Notes under the pieces: generated by a model | The model's database searches: none | Told to the model about the DNA's origin: nothing | The model's input: only the letters and a program-made list of their open reading frames with translations | DNA from: Butyricimonas synergistica DSM 23225 | Lineage (GTDB): Bacteria > Bacteroidota > Bacteroidia > Bacteroidales > Marinifilaceae | Direction: 5' to 3' | Length of the DNA: 64,000 bases | NCBI RefSeq assembly: GCF_000379665.1 | Contig: NZ_KB903359.1 | Coordinates: forward strand, 1,455,340-1,519,339 | Position numbers and translations under genes: made by a program | Part shown: positions 16,315 through 24,979 of the stretch, piece by piece | How positions within the stretch are numbered: the stretch's first letter is position 1 | Layout: every line of letters begins with the position of its first letter

Positions 16315-16977
16315 TCAATTATGCCACGTTTCTTCCACCGTGTAATTCAAGAAACGATTGAAAGGCTGCATCAACGCGAAACGTTCCACAAGCTGCTCGA
16401 TGGCATCATCTCTTTCCAAAAAAGTATCGGGAATATTATTCGTCACCGTGTATGATTTATATTTTAGCATTTCTCCCTCGGGAAAATCCTTCGGGAATGG
16501 CTGGGGCACAGTTTTCAATTTTTCCCCGTCTAAAGTATAATATTTCTGAAACTTCTTATCACGGATAATGCCCGTGAATTCATCGATGTTATCGTACACG
16601 TCCTTGCGCAACGCCTTCAACAGAGAGGGTTCCGGACACCAAATACCACCTGACAATAAAGAATTTCCCGGTTCTATATGCACGTAATACCCTGCCCGGG
16701 GACTCTTTTTCCCTCCTTTGACCATATACGCCCCGATATGTGTTTTGTAGGGTTCCTTGTTGGGAGAAAAACGAACATCCCGATAGATCCCGAAAATACA
16801 ATCTCTTGCCGTCAACCCGTCAACTTCCGGGTCAACCTTAGCCAAAGCCGGGATCAAACGATTGACAAACGCCTCATGTTCCGCCTTCACTGCCAAATAC
16901 CAATCTTTATTCGCGTTAAACCACTCCCGGTTATTATTCTGCTTCAATTCTTCTAAAAAACGATATATTTCACGCAT
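16315..16977 (-). CDS. DUF2461 family protein
   Basis: 220 residues, a full-length match by eye to the DUF2461 (TIGR02453) family: FLEELKQNNNREWFNANKDWY at the start, then RDVRFSPNKEPYKTHIGAYM and GYYVHIEPGNSLLSGGIW. Members are widespread and uncharacterised; I do not assign a reaction. It begins 11 bases after the adenosyltransferase stop, so it is the last gene of a three-gene minus-strand unit (18173 to 16315). Confidence 0.88.
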   Translation of the reverse strand: MREIYRFLEELKQNNNREWFNANKDWYLAVKAEHEAFVNRLIPALAKVDPEVDGLTARDCIFGIYRDVRFSPNKEPYKTHIGAYMVKGGKKSPRAGYYVHIEPGNSLLSGGIWCPEPSLLKALRKDVYDNIDEFTGIIRDKKFQKYYTLDGEKLKTVPQPFPKDFPEGEMLKYKSYTVTNNIPDTFLERDDAIEQLVERFALMQPFNRFLNYTVEETWHN

Positions 16978-16988
16978 AGATTAATTTT

Positions 16989-17540
16989 TTAATTTCTCGG
17001 TATCCACTTCACTTCTTCCAGTCCGCGGTCTTTTGCCAATTTGCGCCCCAACACAAACAAGTAGTCAGAAAGCCGGTTAACATACCGCACGATCACGTCT
17101 TCGACCGCGATTTCCTCGCTCATATCAATGATTCGACGCTCTACCCTACGGCAAACCGTGCGAGCGATATGACAAGACGATACGGCAGGATCCCCTCCCG
17201 GCAAAACGAAATACTGCAAAGGAGGCAATTCCTCGTCCATCCGATCGATTGCCCGCTCCAAGAAAGCGACATCTTCCTCCGTGCAAGGTAATTTCTGCTG
17301 CATATTACTCACTGACGTGTCCGTTGCCAAATTCGCACCCACGACAAACAACACGTTCTGAATCTCTACCAATTCTTTCACACAGACCTCATCAACGGGA
17401 TACGACCGAATCATCCCCAAATAACTGTTCAGTTCATCCACCCCGCCATACGCTTCCAAACGTACGTTATTTTTCGGCACCCGAGTTCCCCCGATCAATG
17501 CAGTCGTTCCCTTATCTCCTGTTTTTGTATATACCTTCAT
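16989..17540 (-). CDS. Cob(I)alamin adenosyltransferase, PduO type
   Basis: 183 residues from ATG 17540. Transfers the adenosyl group of ATP to cob(I)alamin, making coenzyme B12. The N-terminal motif KVYTKTGDKGTTALIGG is the ATP-binding signature of the PduO class, and the C-terminal part contains CRRVERRI and YVNRLSDYLFVLGR, also conserved. A TTG four codons further upstream abuts the previous stop and is less likely. No cobalamin riboswitch lies in front: the gene starts 12 bases after the upstream gene. Confidence 0.92.
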   Translation of the reverse strand: MKVYTKTGDKGTTALIGGTRVPKNNVRLEAYGGVDELNSYLGMIRSYPVDEVCVKELVEIQNVLFVVGANLATDTSVSNMQQKLPCTEEDVAFLERAIDRMDEELPPLQYFVLPGGDPAVSSCHIARTVCRRVERRIIDMSEEIAVEDVIVRYVNRLSDYLFVLGRKLAKDRGLEEVKWIPRN

Positions 17541-17552
17541 CCTGATTTTCAA

Positions 17553-18173
17553 TTAAATTATCATATTGTACTTTCCCCTCTGCAATCGCTCGTCGAAAAA
17601 GACAATCCCGTACCACATCATATCGATCGATACTGTGCCTTCTTGACGAAGGTATCGCCATACCCGGGAATTAAAGCGTCCCTTGTAAATATCTTTTATC
17701 ACGATACACAAAGGTCCTTTCTTGCGCTCCCGCAAACCTTCTTCCCATGCCTCATTCCAATCCGCCTCAAATGCCCGTCCCAAAAATATCAGATCGACCT
17801 TTTGTCCTTTCATTTCTTCCGCTGTCACGCGCCCCGTGTATTCAGATCCGGGACAATCACATCCCCCGTTCAACACGTTCTCCTGTTTGGAAACTGCCCT
17901 TAAATAACGGGACACCCATGGACTCTCCACCCCGATACATAACACATCCCGAAATGATAAATACTCCGCCAGACGAAAAAGCAACCGATACAATTTTCTT
18001 TCTTTCTCCCGGATATTTCCCAATGCCTCGATACGTGCAAAATCATAATACTCCGCTTTTTCCTTTATCACATTCGTGATTAAATCAAAAACAAAGGGCG
18101 AATGTACCCCGTACCCTCGCTTGTGACGAAATCGAATAGCGTGCTTAAACCGTTGTTTTAAATAATTATACAT
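17553..18173 (-). CDS. Conserved protein with methyltransferase-like fold, function unknown
   Basis: 206 residues from ATG 18173 (a TTG six codons upstream is also in frame). The N-terminus carries FRHKRGYGVHSPFVFDLITNVI, a stretch I associate with a Bacteroidota family annotated as SAM-dependent-methyltransferase-like. The alternating hydrophobic strands DVLCIGVES and KVDLIFLGRAFEADW fit a Rossmann-like fold, but a clear glycine-rich SAM loop is missing. First gene of the unit with the adenosyltransferase and DUF2461 genes. No reaction can be named. Confidence 0.65.
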   Translation of the reverse strand: MYNYLKQRFKHAIRFRHKRGYGVHSPFVFDLITNVIKEKAEYYDFARIEALGNIREKERKLYRLLFRLAEYLSFRDVLCIGVESPWVSRYLRAVSKQENVLNGGCDCPGSEYTGRVTAEEMKGQKVDLIFLGRAFEADWNEAWEEGLRERKKGPLCIVIKDIYKGRFNSRVWRYLRQEGTVSIDMMWYGIVFFDERLQRGKYNMII

Positions 18174-18263
18174 CTCCCGACGAACAATCAATCAATAATA
18201 TTTATCCTACGAAATTAAAATTTATTCCCGATATGCTCAACTAAAGTCATCGATTTTTTTTAC

Positions 18264-18296
18264 TTTCGTTCGAGAAAACCGATATCACTAAATTTG
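18264..18296 (+). promoter_or_regulatory. Candidate recG promoter
   Basis: TAAATTTG (18289-18296) is an exact -7 box; TTTC (18264-18267) 21 bases upstream is a near -33. It lies only 10 bases before the TTG start of recG, implying a nearly leaderless mRNA. Confidence 0.6.
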
Positions 18297-18306
18297 ATCG
18301 AGTATT

Positions 18307-20406
18307 TTGGAACTGGCTGGACTGAATATAAAATTTATCCCGGGCGTAGGGGAAAAGAGGGCATCGTTGCTGGAGCAGGAAATGGGCATCCAGAGCTACG
18401 AGGATATGCTCTATTATACCCCGTACAAGTACATCGACCGCACCCGGATATACATGATCGGGGAACTCACGTCCGACCTCCCGTACATACAAGTCAAAGC
18501 CAAAATCATGAACTTATCCACCGTGGGCGTCGGTAAACAAACCCGCATGGTAGCCACGGCGTATGACGGCACGGGAGAACTGGAACTCGTTTGGTTCACC
18601 GGATACAAATACCTGACCAGCCAAATCCTGCCCGCAAAGGAATACCTGATATTCGGCAAACCGTCCGTGTTCAATCACAAACTGAACATCGTGCACCCCG
18701 AGATAGACCTCTACGAGGCAAATACCAAACAACTCGTTGGTTTTCAAGCCATCTACCCGACCACAGAGAAGATGAAGAAAAGCTATCTGACCTCCCGGGT
18801 AATCAATAAAATACAGGCGAATATTTTCAAGGCGATCAACGGACGAATACAAGAAACCCTACCGGCATGGTTTATCAAAAAATACAACCTAATTTACCTT
18901 CACGAGGCATTATATAACATCCATTTCCCGGAAAACCCGGATATGCTCCGCAACGCCCAATACCGGCTAAAATTTGAAGAGTTATTCTATATCCAACTCA
19001 ATATTTTAAAACTCAAATTCAACCGGAAAGCGGCATTTCAAGGGCACCCTTTTACCGTGGTAGGCAATTATTTCAATGATTTCTATCACAAGCATCTCCC
19101 TTTCCCCCTGACAAACGCGCAGAAACGGGTAATCAAAGAGATTCGTTCCGACTGCGGCTCGGGCAAACAGATGAATCGCTTGCTACAAGGTGACGTCGGG
19201 AGTGGAAAAACGCTAGTGGCTGTGATGTGTATGTTGATCGCTTTAGATAACGGTTTCCAGGCAACCATCATGGCTCCAACCGAAATCCTTGCCACACAAC
19301 ATTACGAAACGATCTCCGAACTCTTGAAAAATACCCCGATCAGCGTGGGATTACTGACCGGATCGACGAAAAAGAAAGAACGGGATATTTTACATGAAGC
19401 CTTATCCGACGGTCGTTTGCAAATACTGATCGGAACACACGCTTTGCTCGAAGATGTGGTCCGTTTCAAGAATATCGGGTTAGTCGTTATTGACGAGCAA
19501 CACCGCTTCGGTGTCGCACAAAGAGCCAAACTATGGCAGAAGAATACGATTCCGCCCCATATGCTGGTCATGACGGCAACCCCCATTCCCCGTACCTTGG
19601 CAATGACTCTATATGGGGATCTGGACGTATCCGTGATCGACGAACTACCCCCGGGGAGAAAACCGATCACCACGCACCACGCTTTCGAAAACAAACGTTT
19701 GCAAGTCTATAAATTCATCCACAAGGAACTGGAACTCGGGCGACAAGCATACATTGTCTACCCGCTTATTTCCGAATCGGAGAAAATGGACTATCGCAAC
19801 CTGGAAGAAGGATACGAACACGTGATGAGTTATTTTGACCCGCTCGGGTATAAAGTGGGCATCGTGCACGGGAAACTAAAACCTGCCGATAAAGATGAAC
19901 AGATGAGACAGTTCGTGTCCGGGGAAACCCGGATATTAGTAGCCACGACGGTTATTGAAGTCGGTGTAAACGTCCCCAATGCTTCCATCATGGTGATAGA
20001 AAGCGCCGAACGCTTCGGGCTATCCCAACTTCACCAGCTACGGGGACGCGTGGGACGTGGAGCCGACCAGTCTTACTGTATCCTCATGACCTCATATAAA
20101 CTCTCCAACGAATCCCGCAAACGTATCGAAACCATGACTTCTACCAATGACGGTTTTGAAATTGCCGAAGTAGACTTGAAACTACGCGGTCCGGGTGACA
20201 TCGAAGGGACTCAGCAAAGCGGGCTTACCTGTAATTTAAGAGTTGCCAATCTCGGGAAAGACGGACGTATCTTGAACGAAGCCTCCCAAGCCGCCACCCT
20301 TATTCTACAAGACGACCCCTTCCTGCAAAAAGAGGAAAATCAAACTTTCGCCGCTCAAGTTAAACGCCTCTTCAAGACAAAAATCAACTGGCGATATATC
20401 AGCTAA
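18307..20406 (+). CDS. recG: ATP-dependent DNA helicase RecG
   Basis: 699 residues; branch-migrating helicase that remodels stalled forks and Holliday junctions. N-terminal wedge/OB domain, then Walker A LLQGDVGSGKT near residue 298, DEQHRFG (motif II), MTATPIPRTLAMT (motif III), and the C-terminal motifs VATTVIEVGVNVPNA and QLRGRVGRG. Start: a stop codon lies 10 bases upstream in frame and the first ATG is 25 codons in, within conserved sequence (LNIKFIPGVGEKRA), so the TTG at 18307 is the best start. It ends 2 bases before the end of the convergent fusion gene. Confidence 0.93.
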   Translation: MELAGLNIKFIPGVGEKRASLLEQEMGIQSYEDMLYYTPYKYIDRTRIYMIGELTSDLPYIQVKAKIMNLSTVGVGKQTRMVATAYDGTGELELVWFTGYKYLTSQILPAKEYLIFGKPSVFNHKLNIVHPEIDLYEANTKQLVGFQAIYPTTEKMKKSYLTSRVINKIQANIFKAINGRIQETLPAWFIKKYNLIYLHEALYNIHFPENPDMLRNAQYRLKFEELFYIQLNILKLKFNRKAAFQGHPFTVVGNYFNDFYHKHLPFPLTNAQKRVIKEIRSDCGSGKQMNRLLQGDVGSGKTLVAVMCMLIALDNGFQATIMAPTEILATQHYETISELLKNTPISVGLLTGSTKKKERDILHEALSDGRLQILIGTHALLEDVVRFKNIGLVVIDEQHRFGVAQRAKLWQKNTIPPHMLVMTATPIPRTLAMTLYGDLDVSVIDELPPGRKPITTHHAFENKRLQVYKFIHKELELGRQAYIVYPLISESEKMDYRNLEEGYEHVMSYFDPLGYKVGIVHGKLKPADKDEQMRQFVSGETRILVATTVIEVGVNVPNASIMVIESAERFGLSQLHQLRGRVGRGADQSYCILMTSYKLSNESRKRIETMTSTNDGFEIAEVDLKLRGPGDIEGTQQSGLTCNLRVANLGKDGRILNEASQAATLILQDDPFLQKEENQTFAAQVKRLFKTKINWRYIS

Positions 20407-20408
20407 TG

Positions 20409-23400
20409 TTATTCCCTGATTTTCACCCATTTTATCGCATCCGCCGCCATCACTTGCGGTCCGAAATCTTCATTTTCTGGCGTACACTCCCGCCCCCTGT
20501 CACTCAAAGTCACTCGTGCAATCCCACGGAAATCAAAAACACCCAAGGATACCCACTCCCAAGTATCCTTATCGAGCGAAAGCACTACTTCATGTTCCTC
20601 CTCCCCGTCAAATACGGTGTAATAATATGTCCGTGCTGCAGCCGCATAATACATCCTTCCCGCATCACAAGGCAGATAGCAAAACACCTCATACTTACCT
20701 TCCCGGGGTAAATTGGTTTCCCACTGTACTTTCTGGTTGCCCTTGCCCGCCACTTTGAAATACGCTCCTCTCACGGGAGAACCTTGGCAATCCCATCGGA
20801 GTATACGTCCCCAGTGATTAGCAGGGGGCACACGGTAACATTTCGCCCGGGTTTCGACCTGACCGAACAGGGAAGCGACACTAAATTTTTTTGTTTCTTG
20901 AATAGTAAATCCCGGATCCTCGTTGTCCACGATAATTTCATCCTCATTCGTCGGGAACAACGAGCCATCGAAGGGCAAAAACCACTCTGTGGTATCGGTA
21001 TCCACGTCTCCTTTCTCTTGCGGCAATTCTATACCCGACGGAAGGTTCAACGACAATATTGTACTTACAAAAAAATTGGTCGCCCCTTTCACTCGCTTCC
21101 TTATGCTTCGTCCCTCTCCCGGGGGAATGATCCATCCCGTTTTTTGATCACTCAACATGATAACACCCGGGGCTTCACCCCGATTAAACACCTTGAAATC
21201 ATATATTTTTTCCGCTCCATATTCTCCAACTGAAATACCGTGCCCGACTACTTGAAAAATGGGCAACCTGTTGCTCCGGTACCACTTCTCGACAATGGTA
21301 TCCAAACCGACCCCGAAACGGGTAAACAACTCCCGGGAAAAATCTTCCATGTCAGCCTCCTCGAAAAGATGCCGTCCGAGAAAATCGTGGTAAGCCTCCA
21401 TGAATTTCTTATTACCAATTCGAACATTCAAAAGAGCCAACAATTCATCGCACTTTTTATAAATGATGTTATTCAATAACTCCGGGGAGAGCGAGTCATC
21501 TAGCAAAGCATCCTCTAAACTATGATTTTTCAGGTAATCCACGACAAGATACTCGGCCACCCCATCAACTAATATTGCATGAGACAAGGAATTTAAAAAC
21601 CACTTCAACGCATCGTTTAACAAAGGACACTCATCGGAATAAAGAAAACCCGTGTTACCCACGCAACTCGACCTCAAGTCACAACTTCCTTCCGAGAACA
21701 ACTTCAATTTTTGACTCAAGCGCATACAAGCTTCTTCCGCTTTGTCGTCAGAAAAATAGAAATACTCGTCTACCGAGTAGCTCTTTTCCGGCAAGAACAC
21801 CATTCCTCCCTGCACGCACTCACCTCCTTGCAACGACCTTCCCGCAAATACATGAAAATTGCAAGGAGTTTCCACAAGGGTAAGCCAACTGTAAGGGTAT
21901 TGTAACGTGGGATCGTAAGCTATCTTATTCTCGAGCCGTTTGTAACTATAATTAGAATAAGAACTATAAAAATCCACCTTGTTTTTGACACTTTTAATTA
22001 CTTCCAAGAAGTCCAATTCAGTAATGGCATCATAAGAGTCAAGTATAAATTCATGCTCGGGCAAATAGAAAAGTTCCACTCTTACCGGATGATCGTCTTC
22101 CACGAATTCAATGGTTACTCCCGCAGAGATTCTCATTCCCGTCAAATCATTGGATACCAACACTTCCCGTCTCTTGTAATTACCGATACAAAGGCTGATT
22201 CCCGGCATATTATGATCGAAACGGAACTTCGTCTTCCCGGCAGTTTCCCGATCCGCCTTTCCCTGGGATATCGCCACAAGACTTGGATCATGTTCCACCT
22301 CCAACGTGTAATGGGTGAACATTTTTTCCCGGAAACCCTGTGAATGGTAAAGAGGCACACTGACCGGATACCAGACACATTCCGGGGGAAGCAATTTGTA
22401 CTCTTTCTCGCAAAAAGCGGGGGAATAACCGAAGCGGTAAATACCTATCGTATTCACTTCCGGCGAAGCGTATTTCTCTTCCGGGGTATCGAGAAAACAG
22501 AAACTATTGTCGATTTTCCCCTCGTATTTCACGACAACTTCACTCGTCTTGCCGGAGGACACCGTTTCGTCCACGAGTATCACCTGTTGCTCTCGTTGGA
22601 AAGAAACCGTTTTCCCATCTACGATGATCGAGGAAACGACAAGCCCGGGATTCAAGTAGAGTACCAACGGGAGGACAACACTATCCCTGTTCTCAACCGT
22701 CATTCTACTCGTCACGGAGATTCCACCGTTCTCGGTTTCTTTCAACTGGAGATAGTTCGCAGCAATCTTGAGTGGCTTTTCCCGATCGTACTTTGCGTAA
22801 GCATCACGAAAGGCTTCCCGCTTTTTGGAAACAGTTTGAATGCCGCAAGTATACACAACTGCTAAACTGCCGGCAAAGAGCAAAGGAAGCAGAGCCACAC
22901 AGACCAACCGGAAGGGTGCCCGCGAATTATTAGGAATTCTGGGATAATGGATTACCGACAGGATTGCCAACCCAACCCCGGAGAATAGGATAAACACCCG
23001 TTGTAGCAAGTAATTCCCGGGATTCACGTGTCCCGTGAAATCGGAAAACATGTTGGGAATGCCCGTAGCCAAAGGATCAAATAACCCGTTTAGCCAAACA
23101 GAACCCGGGAGAGTCAACACACCGAGAATAACCGCAAGGAATAGCATACCCAACCCTTGATTGCCCGTCAGCCTCATCACATAGGTAGAAAGACAAATAC
23201 AGAAGACCGTGGTCGGGAGGTTCTGCGTCAACCAATAAAAGAAGTAATACCCCACGTTGAACACCTCGGGATAGAAAAGAAGGTTCAAAAGGGCACAAAA
23301 GGTAAGGAACGACACGTTGACCAGCGTGAAAGCAAGAATTTTACCGATGACGTTCCCCGTTGTAATCTCCGAATTCCCTTGGGCGTGAACGCTCAACGCC

Positions 23401-23711
23401 ACCGTGGAATCCAAACGGAACCGCCTGCTATCGTTGCTCACGAGAACCACCGAGAAAAGCAGTTGCAGTATGTTGAACAAGTAAGCACATTTGAAAGGAA
23501 TGGACGAGGATAGCGACCGGGAAAACCAATCCATCGCCGGTCCCCGGAACAACTGCTCGAGATTTCTAGCAGAACCTAAACCGGATAGTGGCGTGAACAC
23601 GTAAAGGGTAATCCCCACGATTCCGAGAAGAACAAATATCCTAAAAATTACATTCCGACGGGAACGCTTGTACCCGTATAAAATTTCGGTAAAAATATGA
23701 TTACTATTCAT
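20409..23711 (-). CDS. Fusion protein: ABC-type permease + degenerate M1-peptidase-like ectodomain + golvesin-like C-terminus
   Basis: About 1100 residues in three parts. Residues ~20-290 hold seven or more hydrophobic segments (near 22-42, 74-94, 123-147, 166-182, 187-204, 236-257, 268-291) like ABC-2/ABC-permease membrane domains. Residues ~330-815 look like the beta-sandwich and helical part of M1 aminopeptidases that are often fused to such permeases, but the zinc site is degraded: no HExxH where expected (about 690-705), and the conserved EGLAEY appears as DGVAEY (717-722). Residues ~930-1101 resemble the golvesin C-terminal domain (KVQWETNLPREGKYEVF, YYTVFDGEEEHEV, WVSLGVFDF, AADAIKWV). 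No ABC ATPase gene adjoins it. Start ATG 23711; a GTG one codon earlier is possible. Likely a non-catalytic membrane-anchored protein; role unknown. Confidence 0.75.
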   Translation of the reverse strand: MNSNHIFTEILYGYKRSRRNVIFRIFVLLGIVGITLYVFTPLSGLGSARNLEQLFRGPAMDWFSRSLSSSIPFKCAYLFNILQLLFSVVLVSNDSRRFRLDSTVALSVHAQGNSEITTGNVIGKILAFTLVNVSFLTFCALLNLLFYPEVFNVGYYFFYWLTQNLPTTVFCICLSTYVMRLTGNQGLGMLFLAVILGVLTLPGSVWLNGLFDPLATGIPNMFSDFTGHVNPGNYLLQRVFILFSGVGLAILSVIHYPRIPNNSRAPFRLVCVALLPLLFAGSLAVVYTCGIQTVSKKREAFRDAYAKYDREKPLKIAANYLQLKETENGGISVTSRMTVENRDSVVLPLVLYLNPGLVVSSIIVDGKTVSFQREQQVILVDETVSSGKTSEVVVKYEGKIDNSFCFLDTPEEKYASPEVNTIGIYRFGYSPAFCEKEYKLLPPECVWYPVSVPLYHSQGFREKMFTHYTLEVEHDPSLVAISQGKADRETAGKTKFRFDHNMPGISLCIGNYKRREVLVSNDLTGMRISAGVTIEFVEDDHPVRVELFYLPEHEFILDSYDAITELDFLEVIKSVKNKVDFYSSYSNYSYKRLENKIAYDPTLQYPYSWLTLVETPCNFHVFAGRSLQGGECVQGGMVFLPEKSYSVDEYFYFSDDKAEEACMRLSQKLKLFSEGSCDLRSSCVGNTGFLYSDECPLLNDALKWFLNSLSHAILVDGVAEYLVVDYLKNHSLEDALLDDSLSPELLNNIIYKKCDELLALLNVRIGNKKFMEAYHDFLGRHLFEEADMEDFSRELFTRFGVGLDTIVEKWYRSNRLPIFQVVGHGISVGEYGAEKIYDFKVFNRGEAPGVIMLSDQKTGWIIPPGEGRSIRKRVKGATNFFVSTILSLNLPSGIELPQEKGDVDTDTTEWFLPFDGSLFPTNEDEIIVDNEDPGFTIQETKKFSVASLFGQVETRAKCYRVPPANHWGRILRWDCQGSPVRGAYFKVAGKGNQKVQWETNLPREGKYEVFCYLPCDAGRMYYAAAARTYYYTVFDGEEEHEVVLSLDKDTWEWVSLGVFDFRGIARVTLSDRGRECTPENEDFGPQVMAADAIKWVKIRE

Positions 23712-23860
23712 CACGCTTGTCCTTTATTATTAACACCAGAACTTAAATATACAGATTTCCCCGCAAGGCAACAACAATCATCAAAGAATCACGCCAAAAA
23801 ATTCTTGACGTGATTTTTCGGATAACTGCAATAAATAATCAAATTATCTTGTGTCCAATT

Positions 23861-24271
23861 TTATTTAGTAACGTATAACCTCGCACTAGAACGAACCTCT
23901 CCCAAGGCATTAGATATTTTAAGCGTATATACCCCGGCATCTTCTGCATACACGGGATTTATTACTAATGTCGCATATCCATTCTCTAGATAGGTTCTCA
24001 TACGACTATTATCTGGAAGTGGTTTCCCATTATAAAACCATTCAGCAGTGAGTTTTGGATCTCCAACCGGCTCAAATCTAGCATCAAATACAGCTACTCC
24101 CCCTTCTTTAGCCGTAAAATCCCTAAGCTCTACAAGTATAACAGGAGCTACACTTACATCAGAAACACTCTCAAGAATTTCCACCCTACCTTGTTCCACA
24201 ATTCTTTCCTGTTGATTGAATCCTGTCAACACGAAGAATAATGCACAAATAAGAAACATCATTTTTTTCAT
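23861..24271 (-). CDS. Secreted single I-set-like immunoglobulin domain protein
   Basis: 136 residues: signal segment MKKMMFLICALFFVLTGF with no lipobox, a ~30-residue linker, then one Ig fold of the I-set type (residues ~46-135). The I-set pattern is plain: TAKEGGVAVFDARF (B strand), GDPKLTAEWFYNGKPLP (C strand Trp), YATLVINPVYAEDAGVYTLKISNALGE (D-x-G-x-Y corner and F/G strands). Both canonical disulfide cysteines are replaced (Ala and Leu), as expected for a fold that does not rely on them. Possibly an adhesin or a structural binder; the partner is unknown. It stands alone between the fusion gene and a DUF3332 gene. Confidence 0.72.
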   Translation of the reverse strand: MKKMMFLICALFFVLTGFNQQERIVEQGRVEILESVSDVSVAPVILVELRDFTAKEGGVAVFDARFEPVGDPKLTAEWFYNGKPLPDNSRMRTYLENGYATLVINPVYAEDAGVYTLKISNALGEVRSSARLYVTK

Positions 24272-24383
24272 AATATTGCGTTTTAAATTAATAATTGCGT
24301 GAAGCTAACAAAACAGCCACACTTTTGCAAGAATTTATTCTACTTTTTTTGATTTATTAAAAAACTCACATATGGCAAAAATA

Positions 24384-24413
24384 AAATAAGGACGTCTTTC
24401 GACGTCCTTATTT
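24384..24413 (-). terminator. Terminator of the DUF3332 gene
   Basis: Perfect 13-bp stem AAATAAGGACGTC / GACGTCCTTATTT with a 4-base loop, followed on the minus strand by a T-rich tract. It is 20 bases past the stop at 24434. Confidence 0.85.
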
Positions 24414-24433
24414 ATCACTTATATCCCGAAAAA

Positions 24434-24916
24434 TTAGTGAAGAGCAACCACAGCTTTCATCATCTTTCTCGTGTTTTTCATCAATTTCTGTTTTTCTTGA
24501 CCGTCCATCAGGTACCAAGCATCCTCTTCCGGATAATATTGGAATTCAGCGACAGCATCAGATTCCTCGCTAGAGATTGCCATCTTGTTCAAAGTTTTGG
24601 TCACAGTATAAGATTTTCCCGCAAACATCACTTGATCTTTCTCGATATCTCCAGCTTTCATGGCAACAGGATTGTTCCCACCCCAGAATTCGATAGAGTT
24701 AAAGATCAATGCATCACCCAAGCAGCACAATTCATATGCCGGGAGAATACACAATCCCAAGAACACCAACTCGTTCACGAATTTAGAATCGGATACGCTG
24801 CCATTCCAATTATGCAATTTAGAAGTCAATGCGAAAGAACCGAAACATCCGCTAAAAACAACTGACGAAGCAGCAATCAATGCTACCGCTACAAACTGAT
24901 TAAAACCTTTCTTCAT
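24434..24916 (-). CDS. DUF3332-like lipoprotein
   Basis: 160 residues from ATG 24916; a frame extension to 24955 adds an unconserved N-terminus. Signal peptide ends in the lipobox VFSGC. The region GSFALTSKLHNWNGSVSDSKFVNELVFLGLCILPAYELCCLGDALIFNSIEFW is characteristic of DUF3332; it includes one hydrophobic segment that could insert in the membrane. The C-terminal half (KSYTVTKTLNKMAISSEE...) is a short beta-rich domain. Function unknown. It is monocistronic, with its own strong terminator. Confidence 0.8.
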   Translation of the reverse strand: MKKGFNQFVAVALIAASSVVFSGCFGSFALTSKLHNWNGSVSDSKFVNELVFLGLCILPAYELCCLGDALIFNSIEFWGGNNPVAMKAGDIEKDQVMFAGKSYTVTKTLNKMAISSEESDAVAEFQYYPEEDAWYLMDGQEKQKLMKNTRKMMKAVVALH

Positions 24917-24979
24917 AACTTTATATTTAAAATTAGTCTTGCTAAGATATGACAATATCTACGAAATTAAAAAAAATGG

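Noticed and set aside
16978-17552. Cobalamin riboswitch before the adenosyltransferase
   Set aside because: Only 12 bases separate it from the upstream gene, so there is no room.
20409-23711. Active M1 aminopeptidase
   Set aside because: No HExxH in the region where it is expected.
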